Shown: in pieces, positions 1 to 11,813 of the stretch
Position numbering within the stretch: the stretch's first letter is position 1
Layout: the number at the start of each line of letters is the position of its first letter
NCBI RefSeq assembly: GCF_000003815.2
Contig: NC_049987.1
Coordinates: 17,959,959 to 18,023,958, forward strand
Source of the DNA: Branchiostoma floridae
Taxonomy: Eukaryota > Chordata > Leptocardii > Amphioxiformes > Branchiostomatidae
Length of the DNA stretch: 64,000 nucleotides
Direction: 5' to 3'
The notes under the pieces: model-generated
What the model was told of the DNA's origin: nothing
Database searches by the model: none
What the model saw: the letters and a program-made list of their open reading frames with translations, nothing else
Translations under genes and position numbers: made by a program

Positions 1-1062
1 CAGAGAACCGTCGGTAGCCAAGACAACAACAGGGGCCTGTATTGAGATTGTGAGCAGAGAAGGATCCAAATAATTACATGGCTTGCCAGGGTCGACCACT
101 GATTGGTCGATCTTACGAGGCACTTTGACTGACGAATTAAACGTCCACCCAAAGGAGATTTTCTGCCTTACCTTGTTTTGCCTGACACAGAATAAGAACT
201 TGGGAACCCCAACGACCAATTTTGCCAACCCATCGATCATATAGGATGATCGACCTAGGTTCCACTTTAGTTCGTGTGGTTTTGCATCATGGATAGATGA
301 CAACATGTCATTGCTAACATGAAGATATGTCTGTGAAGACTGCAACCAAAACACCTGTTCATCCATGTATGACAGGTCAGTATCACTCAGGTCTAGCCAG
401 GTTAGCTGTAGGTGTTGGAATGCCCCCGAGGAAATGCTATTGATTGCATTACAGCCCAGATTCAAGATCTCGGTACGTTTCAGTCCAATGAACCAATCAG
501 GATCCACAACTTGTAACCGATTGTTTTCTAGGTCCAAATGACTAAGCCTAGAAAGGTATACGAAGCCCCCTGACTCTATCTGCTTGATGTAGTTGTTTGA
601 CAAAATCAGCACCAAGAGGTTCTTTAAACCAATGAACCAAGCCTTCTTGACATGCGTCAATCTGTTAGAATCTAAGGATAGGACGCAAAGGTTGGAAAAC
701 ATCAAAAAGGTGTATCTTTCTACATCAGTGATCTTACCTTCTACCAAAGCCAAAAGCTTGACCTGATAATGCTCGAGCGGTTTCAAGCTGTTTGCCGACA
801 GGGCATAGAATGGGTACCCTCTCACTGCAACGCGCTCGGCACTTGGAAGATAAGAAAAGGGACTGACGATTGCACCATCCTTTGATAGATCATCGCATAT
901 GGCACAAGCGGATCTAGGTGCATCGACCGTCACCAGTAAATGAGAGGATGTTGATCTGCTCAAGAAGGGAACACACGCTCGCCATTCTTTTATCTTACAT
1001 TGATGATTACGCTGGTCAGTTGGGGATGCAGACGCAACTGTTAAGAGAAGCAAAAACAACAT
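1..1062 (-). CDS. Secreted leucine-rich-repeat protein, 5' part (runs off left edge)
   Basis: Open for 354 codons from the ATG at 1062 to the window edge with no stop or clear intron. Residues 1-14 form a hydrophobic signal peptide (MLFLLLLTVASASP). A Cys-containing N-terminal segment (SACAICDD) follows, then about four leucine-rich repeats at roughly residues 115-230, with typical cores such as LSLDSN, LILSNN, LDLENN, LNLGCN and LDLSDT at 23-26-residue spacing. The family (LRR ectodomain proteins and receptors, including TLR-like ones) binds protein or glycan ligands outside the cell. Whether this copy has a membrane segment or TIR domain cannot be seen. An in-frame upstream ATG lies at 1134, but the 1062 start gives the signal peptide at the terminus and lies downstream of a TATA-like sequence, so I prefer it. 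The ligand and exact subfamily are unknown. Confidence 0.75.
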   Translation of the reverse strand, partial: MLFLLLLTVASASPTDQRNHQCKIKEWRACVPFLSRSTSSHLLVTVDAPRSACAICDDLSKDGAIVSPFSYLPSAERVAVRGYPFYALSANSLKPLEHYQVKLLALVEGKITDVERYTFLMFSNLCVLSLDSNRLTHVKKAWFIGLKNLLVLILSNNYIKQIESGGFVYLSRLSHLDLENNRLQVVDPDWFIGLKRTEILNLGCNAINSISSGAFQHLQLTWLDLSDTDLSYMDEQVFWLQSSQTYLHVSNDMLSSIHDAKPHELKWNLGRSSYMIDGLAKLVVGVPKFLFCVRQNKVRQKISFGWTFNSSVKVPRKIDQSVVDPGKPCNYLDPSLLTISIQAPVVVLATDGSL

Positions 1063-1115
1063 CGCTGTGTTGTTCTCCCTTGCATCACCTCTTAATACGT
1101 TTTCTCTAATAGTAT

Positions 1116-1128
1116 GCGTATATAAACC
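1116..1128 (-). promoter_or_regulatory. TATA-like element upstream of the LRR gene
   Basis: The minus strand reads GGTTTATATACGC about 55-65 bases upstream of the preferred ATG at 1062. If used, transcription would begin near 1090-1095, excluding the alternative ATG at 1134. This is a short AT-rich match only. Confidence 0.25.
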
Positions 1129-1953
1129 TTTCATTCAATAAAAATTCCCACTTACCTGCTTTTTGTGTGCATGTGTTTTCGTCAGAAATCTGTAAGAGTA
1201 TTTTGACTGGCATATCGGTCAGTTAAAAACTCGTTCCTTTCGTTTTGGTGATGATTGTCTAACCGTACCAAATGTTGAAAGATCGTCTACTGTGAGCACA
1301 CTATTTTTATTCACCAGACTCATAACTCTTGATTTTATGATTATATGTATTTAGGGCATTGCGCTGCAATATGATTAAATCATTAAGGGTTGTTATTGTA
1401 TAGGAGTTGCACAGAATCGTGTCTTGTAGACGCTTGCACTCAGACTAATCTTATCTAGCTAATGATTAAGTCATGTAATAAAAGTCGTTGGATGATATGA
1501 TTTTCGCGAGTTAAAAGTTGTTACAGTGTAATCGTGTTTTTTTTTTTATGCTTATTTCTTGTTTCATCACAACCAGAGTGACCCCAGATCTTCTACGGTT
1601 GGTGCCGACCCAAAGAAATTAATGAGGGAAAGAGACAAAACGTTCACTGGGTTCTCGGTCTGAACCTAGGGTGAGAGAAGACTACAGAAAAGAAATGCCC
1701 TTCTCACTTGCACGTGCTGATTTTTGTCTCTATCTAAATTTCAGCATTAAATGTTGATTTATTTGTATTATAGCATTTATGGTGATATAAAATATGAATA
1801 TACGGCCTGATTATGATAACAGTTTAAGAAAAGGAAACATTGCGACATCGTAGAGTAGCACATTAAACACAGCATACATCTGGGTACTAACAAAAAGATC
1901 ACGTGCTCTGAAAAAAATAGCCAATATTGCCAATATTCATGTTGGCCATAGAG

Positions 1954-2053
1954 GATGAGTGAGTGCGTGAGTGCGTGAGTGAGTGAGTGAGTGAGTGAGT
2001 GAGTGAGTGAGTGAGTGAGTGAGTGAGTGAGTGAGTGAGTGAGTGAGTGAGTG
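1954..2053. repeat. GAGT tetranucleotide microsatellite
   Basis: About 24 near-perfect GAGT units with two GCGT variants at the left end. Reading frames through it give Thr-His-Ser-Leu repeats that are artefacts, not genes. The surrounding stretch 1140-2340 holds no recognisable gene. Confidence 0.95.
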
Positions 2054-2344
2054 GTCTTATCGGGTGTACGCAAAATATAAAACAAATGAAATGAAATTTA
2101 TTTTGATAAAATGGAAAAAAGATAAGATTCAATTAAACAAAATAAAAAGATAAAACATTCTAAGAGATGTGCAAATTTAGGTATATCTTGACACCCAATT
2201 TAAACAACGCTGCCTGGGCTTCGCATTGTCTAGAATTTAATTAAAAAGTAATATAGAATAAAATAATATGTATTTAGAGAAAATAAAATGACAATAATTA
2301 AATTAGATTAGATTAGGTTAAATCAAATCAAATCGAATTAAATT

Positions 2345-3379
2345 GAACTAGAGTTCGGCGACCTCATACCTTCATGAAAATTTAGAGCTTTGAAAATTTC
2401 ATGCAATTGACTAATACATTAACATAATTTATGCATGGTGTTGTTCATCATTGACAAACGTACACATGTCACAATTATAAAATTCCCATTATTAATCATA
2501 AAGCGGTTTTGCAATTTTTACATAAATTATGCAAATAAGTTCCTCATTACCATATTTGGTATCTGCTTATATTCCACCTATCATAATTAACATGTGTTAC
2601 ATTTATTGAAGTCCAGTTGTTGCAAACAATGGAATTATACAATTTCCTCATTAATTATGCAAATTAAGTCCTCACTTGCATAACATGTATATCATTATGA
2701 ACATCTTTGCCTAAGGTACCCGCATGCCTAATATGATGCCAATCCGTCAATCGTTTCTGCAGTTATCCTCTTCGGAATGTCTTGACAAAAACGCCCCTGC
2801 AGTTCCCAAATTAAATGTTAGGGGGCTGAAACTTGCCCAACTTTGTCATGACACTGAAAGCTATCTACCACCTAAATTTCAAGACCATATCACGCCCAAG
2901 ACAAGAGATACATAGAAAAAACTGCTATGATTGAATGTTGTCATTAATTATGCAAATTTGCTTCTATTTTGCATAATTGGTATTTCATTTTGTACAACAT
3001 TGTCTGAGGTGCCTACATACCAAAAATCATGAAAATCCGTTGTTCCCTTCTTGAGTTATCCTCTTCAGAAGTTTTGGACAAAAATGCCCCTGCTATCCCA
3101 AAACTAGACGCTAGGGGCCCCAAACTCCTGTCACTTCTTCCTGAGCACAAGAGCTATCTAATACTTAAAAATCGTGACCATAGCATGTTCAGAACACCAA
3201 AATAGCAAAACCGGAAGTTGCGCTGCAGTACCAAGGGCAGCCGCTAGGGGGCCCAAAATCTAATCATTTCCAGCTTTCATCACACCCTACCAACACACCA
3301 AGTATCAAACCAATCCATCCAACCGTTCTTGAGTTATTTTGTTTACACACACACACACAGACAGACACACAAACACAGG
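2345..3379 (+). repeat. 1-kb dispersed repeat, copy 1 of a tandem dimer
   Basis: Begins with ACTAGAGTTCGGCGACCTC and ends in a CA-rich run just before the same start sequence recurs at about 3380. It contains several blocks around 'AATTATGCAAAT' and 'GAGTTATCCTCTTC'. The same family occurs inverted at 41311-42401 and, truncated, at 47361-47625. There is no coding capacity beyond short chance frames, so it is probably a non-autonomous mobile element. Confidence 0.8.
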
Positions 3380-4500
3380 GTAAACTAGAGTTCGGCGACC
3401 TCATACCTCCATGAACATTTAGAGCTTTCGTAAATTTCATGCAATTGACTCAGACATAAACATAATTTATGCATGGTGTTGTTCATCATTGACAAACGTA
3501 CACATTTCATAATTATAAAATTCCCATTATTAATCATAAAGCGGTTTTGCAATTTTTACATAAATCATGCAAATAAGTTCCTCATTACCATATTTGGTAT
3601 CTGCTTATATTCCACCTATCATAATTAACATGTGTTACATTTATTGAAGTCCAGTTATTGCAAACAATGGAATTATACAATTTCCTCATTAATTATGCAA
3701 ATTAAGTCCTCATTTGCATAACATGTATATCATTATGAACATCTTTTCCTAAGGTACCCGCATGCCTAATATGATGCCGATCCGTCAATCCTTTCTGCAG
3801 TTATCCTCTTTGGAGTGTCTTGAGAAAAACGCCCCTGCAGTTCCCAAATTAAATATTAGGGGGCTGAAACTTGCCCCACTTTGTCATGACACTAAAAGAT
3901 ATCTACCACCCAAATTTCAAGACCATATCACGTCCAAGACAAGAGATACATAGAAAAAACTGCTATGATTGAATGTTGTCATTAATTATGCAAATTTGCT
4001 CCTATTTTGCATAATTAGTATTTCATTTTGTACAACATTGTCTGAGGTACCTACATACCAAAAATCATGAAAATCCGTTGTTCCCTTCTTGAGTTATCCT
4101 CTTCAGAAGTTTTTGACAAAAATGCCCCTGCTATCCCAAAACTAGACGCTAGGGGGCCCAAACTTATGTCACTTCTTCCTGAGCACAAGAGCTATCTAAT
4201 ACTCAAAAATCGTGACCATAGCATGTTCAGAACACCAAAATAGCAAAACCGGAAGTTGCGCTGCAGTACCAAGGGGAGCCGCTAGGGGGCCCAAAATCTA
4301 ATCATTTCCAGCTTTCATCACACCCTACCAACACACCAAGTATCAAACCAATCCACCCAGCCGTTCTTGAGTTATCTTGTTTACACACAGACAGACAGAC
4401 AGACACACAGACACACAGACAAACGCGGGGTAAAATATAACCTCCATGAAATTTCATGGAGGTAAATATAACCTCCATTCCATTACATTTCATGGAGGTA
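3380..4500 (+). repeat. 1-kb dispersed repeat, copy 2 of a tandem dimer
   Basis: Nearly the same sequence as 2345-3379 in the same orientation. It ends with a CA/GACA-rich run, a perfect inverted pair CCTCCATGAA/TTCATGGAGG around 4441-4462, and a second related CATGGAGG motif near 4492-4499. The opposite end also carries a CCTCCATGAA-type motif (near 3406), so the element may have short terminal inverted repeats. Confidence 0.8.
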
Positions 4501-4969
4501 ATTAATGCGTTCAAATATAACGAAGAGAACCCAAAGCTTATTCTCAATGGTTGAGTCCACAATCATATCAAGTTGCCCGAGTAGCTCTAATTGCTATTTT
4601 GCGTATGATCTTATTACCTGGATATCTAACTTTCCCCGACGCAAAAATTCACCAATTTTCTTTCAAACAGATGCAAGTAAACAGAATATATTTTACTCTT
4701 ATACTAAAATTGTGATTAGAATGAATATTCTTTATTTATTGTGCAAAAAAAAATGCCATTGGGATATAGTTATTGCGGATAGTTACGTCAGTAAATGATG
4801 TTTCATATTCTTCCTGCCTGCAATCAATAATCAATTCGATAGGCGACGCTTCTGTCATGTATTTACAGATCCTGACATAACTCTAAAACAAAACAAACAC
4901 GAAATCTACACTGTTCCTCAGCACAACCGTGAGTTCTTAATTGCATCATAACGTCGATGAAATAAAGGA

Positions 4970-4975
4970 TTTATT
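4970..4975 (-). promoter_or_regulatory. Candidate polyadenylation signal of NXPE gene A
   Basis: AATAAA on the minus strand about 90 bases after the gene A stop codon at 5065-5067. Position and sequence fit a cleavage/polyadenylation signal; the cleavage site is not resolved. Confidence 0.45.
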
Positions 4976-5064
4976 ATTTTTTTACTTTACGATTCCCGTG
5001 TGCACAACACGTCGTTACGTCTGTCACCTCAGATCATTTTCTCATGAATTCACTGTTTATCTCT

Positions 5065-6489
5065 CTAGTTTGGGCAGATATGAGACAAGAATCTGTTCAG
5101 CTGACTGTCCACCATAGTTTGATCAGGGTGAATGCTGTCTTTCCCCGGCTGACACACGCTCATGTCCCATGTGTCCAGCACGACCACGTCTGGATCCGCC
5201 CGGAACACCTCTCGTATCACCTCCGTGATCTGGTAAGCCAGCCAGTCGCTCCCAAGCACGTAGTACTCCAACTTCCCTTTATTGTGTTCTCGCGTTGTCC
5301 CAGTTCTCACGTAGACTTGCGTGTCCGGACTCCTGCGCAGGAGACGGTGCACAGCACCCCGTATGTAGTGCAGACGCGACCGGATCATGTCCAGCGGCTC
5401 GGCGGTAAAGTGAGCCCACAGACCGAGAACCACTACCGTGTTTGGGCCTCCGCGAATGGAGTCCAACACGTCGGCAGTGTAACTAAAATCGTAGAAGTAA
5501 TTCCAGCTGTGCCCTTGTGTGGGGAAGTGATGGAACTGGAAACTAACTGAGATGTTCCATTGGCTGCTGTTCCTTAGTCTGATATGTGGAGGTCTTTTAG
5601 GCGTGCCGTCCTTAGCTGTAACAGAAAAAGGCACAAATCTCAGAGAATTATGTTTTTCACGTCATAATTACATTTGCTCACCACGATTCCAAGCAGTGTA
5701 GTACGTAGAGCATGGCGAACGTTTGCTTGGCTTCATGTCCGAATTTTTTTGGAATGACCTGCTATTACAAATAGGTCAGAAATATTACAATAAGATCTAT
5801 CAACTTGAAAATAACAATTCAATGTCTACAATCTGGAGATCTCATTCTGAGAAGTTAAAATAATTTCTTATTTTCAAGCAGTGACCTTTTTTTAAAGGTA
5901 AACACACGTACCTTCAAATCTTGCTCACGGAGTGACCTAGTTCTCGCGAGAGTTGTGAGAACTAGGTCAAGACTTGCGTGGATCTTCAGCCCCCCGCAAC
6001 TCTTGCGAGAACTAAGTCATTCCGTGAGCAATACGGACGTGTACGTGTGTTTACATCTAAAACGTAGTCACTGGTTGAAGAAAAAAATTAATAACTGTGT
6101 ACATACGTGAGTAATGCATGAATCTCTTCAACGATAATTCTGAGTAGATCTCACTCTCTCGCTTCAAAAAAAGTGTAAACCTAACCGTAGACATACCTGC
6201 GGGACCGATGATGTCTGTCAATGGTATCACTTCCCTCAAACGAGTGCTCCACTGTAATAGGGCGGAGTCACCTGAGGTAAAATAAAGTCAAACTACAGTT
6301 CGTCGACCTTTAATTCATATTCATGATTTAAGACATATATATGTAGTGTTATGTATGGTTATGACCACCAGTAATAGGCTTACACTTTTTCTAAGTAATT
6401 AACTGGTTATACAATATGTTAGAAGTCATATTTTCTTTTGTTTGACAATTCTAATACATCATAATAATTAGTAACCTTGCGGGTTTTGC

Positions 6490-6537
<48 letters not shown>

Positions 6538-9500
6538 ACAAACTGACTACATGAAGTATAAAACATTAGGAAGCAGAAATGAAAGGCGCTTGACTACTTA
6601 TGATAAGGTGAGATAATACGTGCGTATATACATGTATTCAGGTCCGAATGAGGTCCTTATAAAAGCCTTTAAAAGCCCACCATTACACGTACCTTGCATG
6701 TAAACTGTCTTGTTAGCCAGGCACCGCCGGATGTCCTCTTTGGCAAAAACTCGGACATTGCAGACTGATGATGTCCAGACCTTGGCTGACCAATGACCCA
6801 GTGTGACCCCAGACTCACGTACGTCCCCGGTACACGCCGGAAGGTGTTGAGGTGTGGTCAGTTCTGCCTCAAGGACACGTATGGGCTCCTTGGTGTCTAC
6901 TTTAAGTTCCGCCTCGAGATATGGTCTGTGTATGGGGAAACAAGGACAATGGGGTTAGTGAAATATTAAGTATGTATATGGGTATGTGTGTGTGTGTGTG
7001 TGGGTGTGTGGGTGTATGTGTGTGTGTGTGTGCGTGTGGGTGTGTTTGTGTTAGTAAATAAGTGGGTGAGAGAGAGAGAGTGAGTGAGCAAGACAGTGAG
7101 TGAATGAGCGATTGAGTGAGGGAGTTAATGAGAGTGAGCAAGCGAGGGAGTACATAAGTGATTGAGTGAGCGAGTGATTGAACGAGTCAGTGAGTGACTG
7201 AGTGAGCGAGTGAATTAGTGAGTTAGTGACTAAGCGATTGAGAAAGCGAATGAATTAGTGAATGAGCGAGGGAGCAAGCGAATAATTTCATAAGTGATTG
7301 AGTGAGTGAGTGAGTGAGTGAGTGAGTAAGTGAGTAAGTGAGTGAGTGAGTGAGAGATTAAGTGAGTCTATAAGTAAAAGAGTAAACAGGAAACAGGAAA
7401 CATATTATGCCAAAGGTTAAGAAACAACTACAGCATCTACTTAAATTATTCATAGTTTACGTTTATTTTAAAGATATTATTGGTTGCACTTACTTTTTGA
7501 AAAGTTTTGGTTCCATTTTACCAGACAGGAGACCCACTGCTCTTTTATAACTTTTGCCCCCGTCCCACCGACACAACCAAATAGAGGAACATGGAAGTTT
7601 TTCCGGCTTGTCACAAATCCAGGTTCCGTTCACCTCCCGTTTGGAGAAATCGCACTGTTGTTGGGGCGGTAGGCTGGGGTTGGGAGAACTGAAGCATTGT
7701 CTTGTTTCTGTAGCCTTCGTTTTCACGTCGAAGAAGGAGCAGACGAAGAACCGCTTGTTCGGAGTTTCTCTCGTTCTCTGTAGAACCTGCACTGCTTCAC
7801 TCGGATGGACGAGCTGAATCTTTATCTGGTATAATGGATACAAAACGTATTAAGTCTTCGAGTTATCTGTCTGTATAGAAATATATGTATCTTGTAATAT
7901 ATAGTTTTAAGTGCTTATGACAAAGAAAATAGGTCAGGGTGCACGGGGAGAGCCGGCGGGTGACTGGGCAGTTTGAGCCCTGCGCACTCATTGGTTTACA
8001 TGTGACGTATCCATGACAAAGAAAGACCTTTGGCCAATCCAAAAGCTACATTTCACGGCCTCCAGTTTGTCATCGGTTTTTATTGGATCCTTTTATTGGA
8101 TCTCGGTTTGAGCGAGCGATTTGAGCCCTGCGCGCTGATAGGAAAACTGTGACGTGTCCCCCATAAAGGCAGACTTGTGACCAATCAAAAAGCTGGAAAC
8201 GTAAAGAGCATGTTACAGCTTCCATTTCTTTCTGTGTTACGAAAACGGAAAGTAATCTCCCTATGGGGAAGACTTAATTATTTACTATTAAATTAATTTT
8301 TTAAATGTAACGTTTGTACAAATAATATACGCTTTTGGTGTACCTGCCGCCAGGCAATCAGTTATGATTTCTAGCTAAAAGCATCATTTCTTAGATTCAA
8401 TCGTGAATGACAAGGGTTATTATTTCACTGCATGCAGACATAAAAGCCTGTTATGTCGAATCAGGCAGACATAACCACACTCCTCTAGAGCAAAGAACAA
8501 GCCAATTTTGTAGTTTAGGCAAAGTAGAAGATGAAGTACATTTTACTATGGATTGTCCTTTGTATGATTGCGATAGGAGCATTTTACTTGACTGTGTGTT
8601 AGGTAAATATACCCACTTTAGATACTTGAATAGTAAAGAGAAATTTATATTCCTGACAGCTTTTGATAAACCAACTCTAACCAGCGAGAGGAGTTGAATG
8701 CCCTAGAATATATTAGGCACATATATGCATATATAGATGTGTATGATTGTTTCCATTGTTACATATACATGATTCTTACCATGTGACCTTTACTTAGCCC
8801 AGTGGGGCAAAATGTGCAATAAAGGTCTTCATTAATTGTACTCACCGAAACGCCGCCTACCCAGTAAAGCGGGAACTGCACAGTGTAGGTACCGTTACAG
8901 TGGTCAGTGACGTGACCGGCACTACTGGCCTGTAGCGAACGGTCACTACTGACCAGTCTGGCGCGGAAGAAGTCTCCTCCGTACGTCTTCGGCCTTCCTT
9001 TCTTGTCCCTTGCCACCACCCTTACGGTAAGAACGTCTCCTTGGTGATGGTCACTGGCATTACTTAAGACGGTAACGTCTGTATTCCCTGGGTACGTGAC
9101 CTGATCTAAGTCGCTTTGGCTTGTGACTTTTTCAAGCTTATCCCCAGTGTTGTATCGACATGAGACTTTTTTTGGAAACACGACTATTTCAGGATGAGGA
9201 TTTTCAGGCAGAACGGAGAATATCATAGTCTACAAGACAGAAAATGGAGAAAATAAATGAATACTAAGTTGTAGTCTTATTTCATAATCTAGACGTCCAT
9301 ATACACTACTTTAAGATTACTAGTACACTACTTCATTTTCTTATCCTTTTTAGATCACTGAAATGACCGCTACGTCAGTTCTACTCTTAACCTAAATTTT
9401 TGGTCACTTGACGTCGTAGTTGGTAACGCTAGTTAACCTTTATCTGTGGCGTAACCTATATCCGTTGTTTCTATAAACAGGGTAGTTATGAACATCACGT

Positions 9501-10961
9501 CGACGGGCGGTGGGTTCAAACTTAACAATTGTATGTACAAGTGCAATTAAATGGGCTACAATGTACAAGAGCAATGAAATGAGATACAATTATGAAATTA
9601 CAGAGGACCCCCCTTCTATATAGATAATCACCCATAAATCCAGTCAGGTGTAAAGCACAATTCGCGATGATGAATACCGCCCTATCACTGATATCAGACA
9701 TGCTCCGTTACAACAGGTGGCCCACAATACATCGCACAATTCAACATAGATGAGGCCATGAATTATAATGAGTCAGGGTGAAATAGCTTTGCTGTCAAAG
9801 TACCACAATGTAGACTTCACAGAGAAATTGCTTTTCGAATGCATAGTAATTGCAGCATCAGAAAACACTCTTTGGTTCATTGAAATATTCGCTTAACCTT
9901 TTTAGATCTGCTCTTGAAACTGACTGGATTTTACAAAATATGATGCTGAACATTTTACTTCAGAGGAAAACAATTCTAATGATGGGTTTTGATGATATTC
10001 AAGCCTTTCCCATGTTTCCATTTCAGTATCACATTTATGTAACCTACATTGAAAAATGCTTGCCATGCTATATACATTTATAACTCTGTGACTATGAAAA
10101 ACAGTGTGTACAATGTGCATGTATATCAAGTGATCACTAGTGCAGCACCACGAGCTAGGTATGCACAGTTGAGATATACAGGTGTGGATTAAGCCAGGGA
10201 ACGTTACATTTGAGATCTATATTTAGGCTCATTTTTTGTGATATGAGATGTATAAGGAGTAGGTTGAATTATGTAAATAGATATTACAATTCTTCTCCAA
10301 AACTAGAAAATATCAACGTTGTTTCCTGGATATAAAGTTTCTTTAAGTCTGAATTCTATATATGGCAGTTCGTGATCTACATACTATATTATACTCAAGG
10401 GACATAGCAGAATAAAAAGGCCGTGAAGCCAACACCCACCCCCATCCCCGGTCCTCCCTTAGCCAGCTTATATACATGTATGGTCATTCAACCATAATTG
10501 TTTCTTCCTTAAAATATAACCTGTTGAACCAGGTGGCAGGTTGTGATGAATATAAACTATCTCTGAAAGCATAACTTTCTAGATGACCCTGCCAAAATTT
10601 GATACTTGGATACTTCATTTTCCATGCATGCATTTACCCATCGACATGATGTCTATAAGTGCCCTGTGTTTAGAAATAGATATAGGTTACCAACGGATAA
10701 AGGTGAACTAGCATTACATACAAAGTGTTTGGTTGTGTTCCATTCTGTTATTTCTAACCGGGTTCAGTCAAAGTTATCAAAGTAATTTGGAAATTTAAAA
10801 AAAAATATTTTCCAACTCTATGCCTCATTTTTCCTGGTTAACGAAGAATGTGTGTTGAAATAATGAGTGGTAACAACAGTAGGAGAAAAACGTACCGTAA
10901 GTATAGTGACGACAGCCACTAGCGCCGTAAACACTCCATACATTCGGGCACTGGCCATCAT
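5065..10961 (-). CDS. NXPE family protein (gene A), six coding exons, 546 aa
   Basis: Coding exons in reading order: 10961-10896, 9229-8846, 7825-7494, 6925-6693, 6271-6197, 5615-5065. All have GT-AG borders and the sum is 1641 nt with a clean frame. Residues 1-22 form a hydrophobic N-terminal signal or signal-anchor. Exon 2 is the filamin/Ig-like segment ending YTVQFPLYWVGG. Exon 3 is Cys-rich (CSFFDV, QCDF, GTWICD). Exons 4-6 form the PC-esterase (SGNH-like) part, with GDS at 339-341 across the exon 4/5 junction and DxxH (DSIH) at 523-526. NXPE proteins are type II or secreted proteins of the secretory pathway; recent work from memory links human NXPE1 to sialic-acid O-acetylation. The substrate here is unknown. 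A 5' UTR intron is likely (acceptor TTAACAG at 10967-10973). Confidence 0.88.
5898..6054. repeat. Foldback (palindromic) element in intron 5 of gene A
   Basis: The outer arms GTAAACACACGTAC and GTACGTGTGTTTAC are inverted copies. Inner arms around GAGTGACCTAGTTCTCGCGA and CGAGAACTAAGTCATTCCGT are also complementary. It is about 157 bp, imperfectly palindromic and non-coding, like a small MITE or foldback element. No equivalent is seen at the same intron position in gene B. Confidence 0.7.
6491..6534. repeat. CT dinucleotide microsatellite
   Basis: About 21 CT units in the intron between exons 4 and 5 of gene A. Confidence 0.95.
6966..7380. repeat. GT tract followed by degenerate GAGT array in gene A intron 3
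   Basis: A GT-rich tract (about 6966-7054) is followed by a diverged GAGT array (about 7060-7380) with GAGC, GATT and GAAT variants. The paralogous intron of gene B carries the same type of array at 17640-17998; gene D's intron does not. Confidence 0.9.
7950..8215. repeat. Diverged direct repeat pair in gene A intron 2
   Basis: Two blocks of about 120-135 bp share GAGCCCTGCGC, TGTGACGT and a CCAATC(A)AAAAGCT segment in the same order. It is non-coding and probably part of a degraded dispersed element. Confidence 0.55.
8407..8697 (+). mobile_element. Non-LTR retrotransposon fragment (ORF2 C-terminal Cys/His region)
   Basis: A short open frame, antisense to gene A in its second intron, encodes HTPLEQRTSQFC, a 7-residue spacer, EDEVHFTMDCPLY and a downstream tail. 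This Cys-Cys/His-Cys pattern before the 3' end is typical of the C-terminus of reverse-transcriptase ORFs in invertebrate LINE-type elements. The second expected Cys of the first pair is not preserved (SLGK in its place). No RT core is present, so it is a 5'-truncated remnant. Confidence 0.6.
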
Positions 10962-11297
10962 GTGCTCTGTTAACAAATAGCACAATTAGCGAAGCCTTTT
11001 CAAATTTACACAATGCAACCGTTCTGAGACGAGGAAAGTTCAAACTGCCAAATGGCGGCACACGTGTACATGTCCTGTGTGCCGCACCCGGATATATCCG
11101 ACCTTGTTTGGGGGGTTCTTTTTCGAGGTCAGCAGGCAACCCTGGCACTGATAGCATTTTATAGTGCTGAAACTCTGTTAAGGGTTAAGACTTTGGGATT
11201 CTAATTGTAGTATTTCAAGATGTCGCAAGTTTGAAACCAGGCTTACTTTTTAAAGTAGGCAAAGGAAAAAGAAATCAGGCTTTGGGTGCACCAACTT

Positions 11298-11661
11298 CCA
11301 TGTGGCATAACGCTTACGCTTAAGCCACCAACATCCGTACGTTTTCCTAAATTTAGCTAAATTTGAAAATGTTTTCATTTTTCCTGTGGCAACCGTTTTG
11401 CTAATTGCCGTTTAAACAATGTATTTTTCACGTTAATTTGCTATATTACTGACATAGTTCCACGGTTTCAGCTAAATCAGCCAAATAAATGACGTCATAA
11501 TTACGTCAAATTACGTAATAATAGTGTCATGATCTTTAAACATTATGTGTACATCATTCTCTAAAAAATGGAGGTCATATGAAATTTTGTTTAAGAGTTA
11601 CAGTAGTCAGAAGTGGAGGGCCTCAAAAGACCCTGGAATAACCAAAAAAGCCCGGCCTGTA
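11298..11661 (+). mobile_element. Degenerate piggyBac-like MITE remnant
   Basis: Blocks such as ACGCTTACGCTTAAGCCACC, CAATGTATTTTTCAC and TTTGCTATATTACTG, and the end CCTGTATAGGGTCAA, match in order the better preserved element at 54361-55319. The left terminus is missing. It lies in the 5' flank of gene A and I do not see it in the matching flank of gene B. Confidence 0.55.
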
Positions 11662-11813
11662 TAGGGTCAAGCCAAAACGCACTAATGTTATGATAAGCTT
11701 TACCTAACGCATAGATATGAAATGAGCAAGGACACCGGTGTTGAGTTCTTCTACGACTCTAGGATATAGTCTGCCTCAGTAGTCACCTGCGGCTCTTTAG
11801 ACACTGGGACTAA

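Noticed and set aside
1777..2132. Thr-His-Ser-Leu repeat reading frames on the minus strand
   Set aside because: They are translations of the GAGT microsatellite in two frames; no codon bias or splice support.
2724..3953. Two similar 63-residue frames (MPNMMPIRQSF...)
   Set aside because: They lie inside the two copies of a dispersed repeat and recur, damaged, in the inverted copy at 41809-42066; no evidence of coding constraint.
5044..5550. 168-codon plus-strand frame opposite the last exon of gene A
   Set aside because: Antisense shadow of the esterase exon; the minus strand has the conserved family motifs and the proper splice acceptor. The same applies at 16125-16550 and 30040-30540.
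10825..11157. 110-codon minus frame at the 5' end of gene A
   Set aside because: It overlaps the first coding exon in another frame and includes the presumed UTR; the first-exon ATG at 10961 and donor at 10895 explain the region better.
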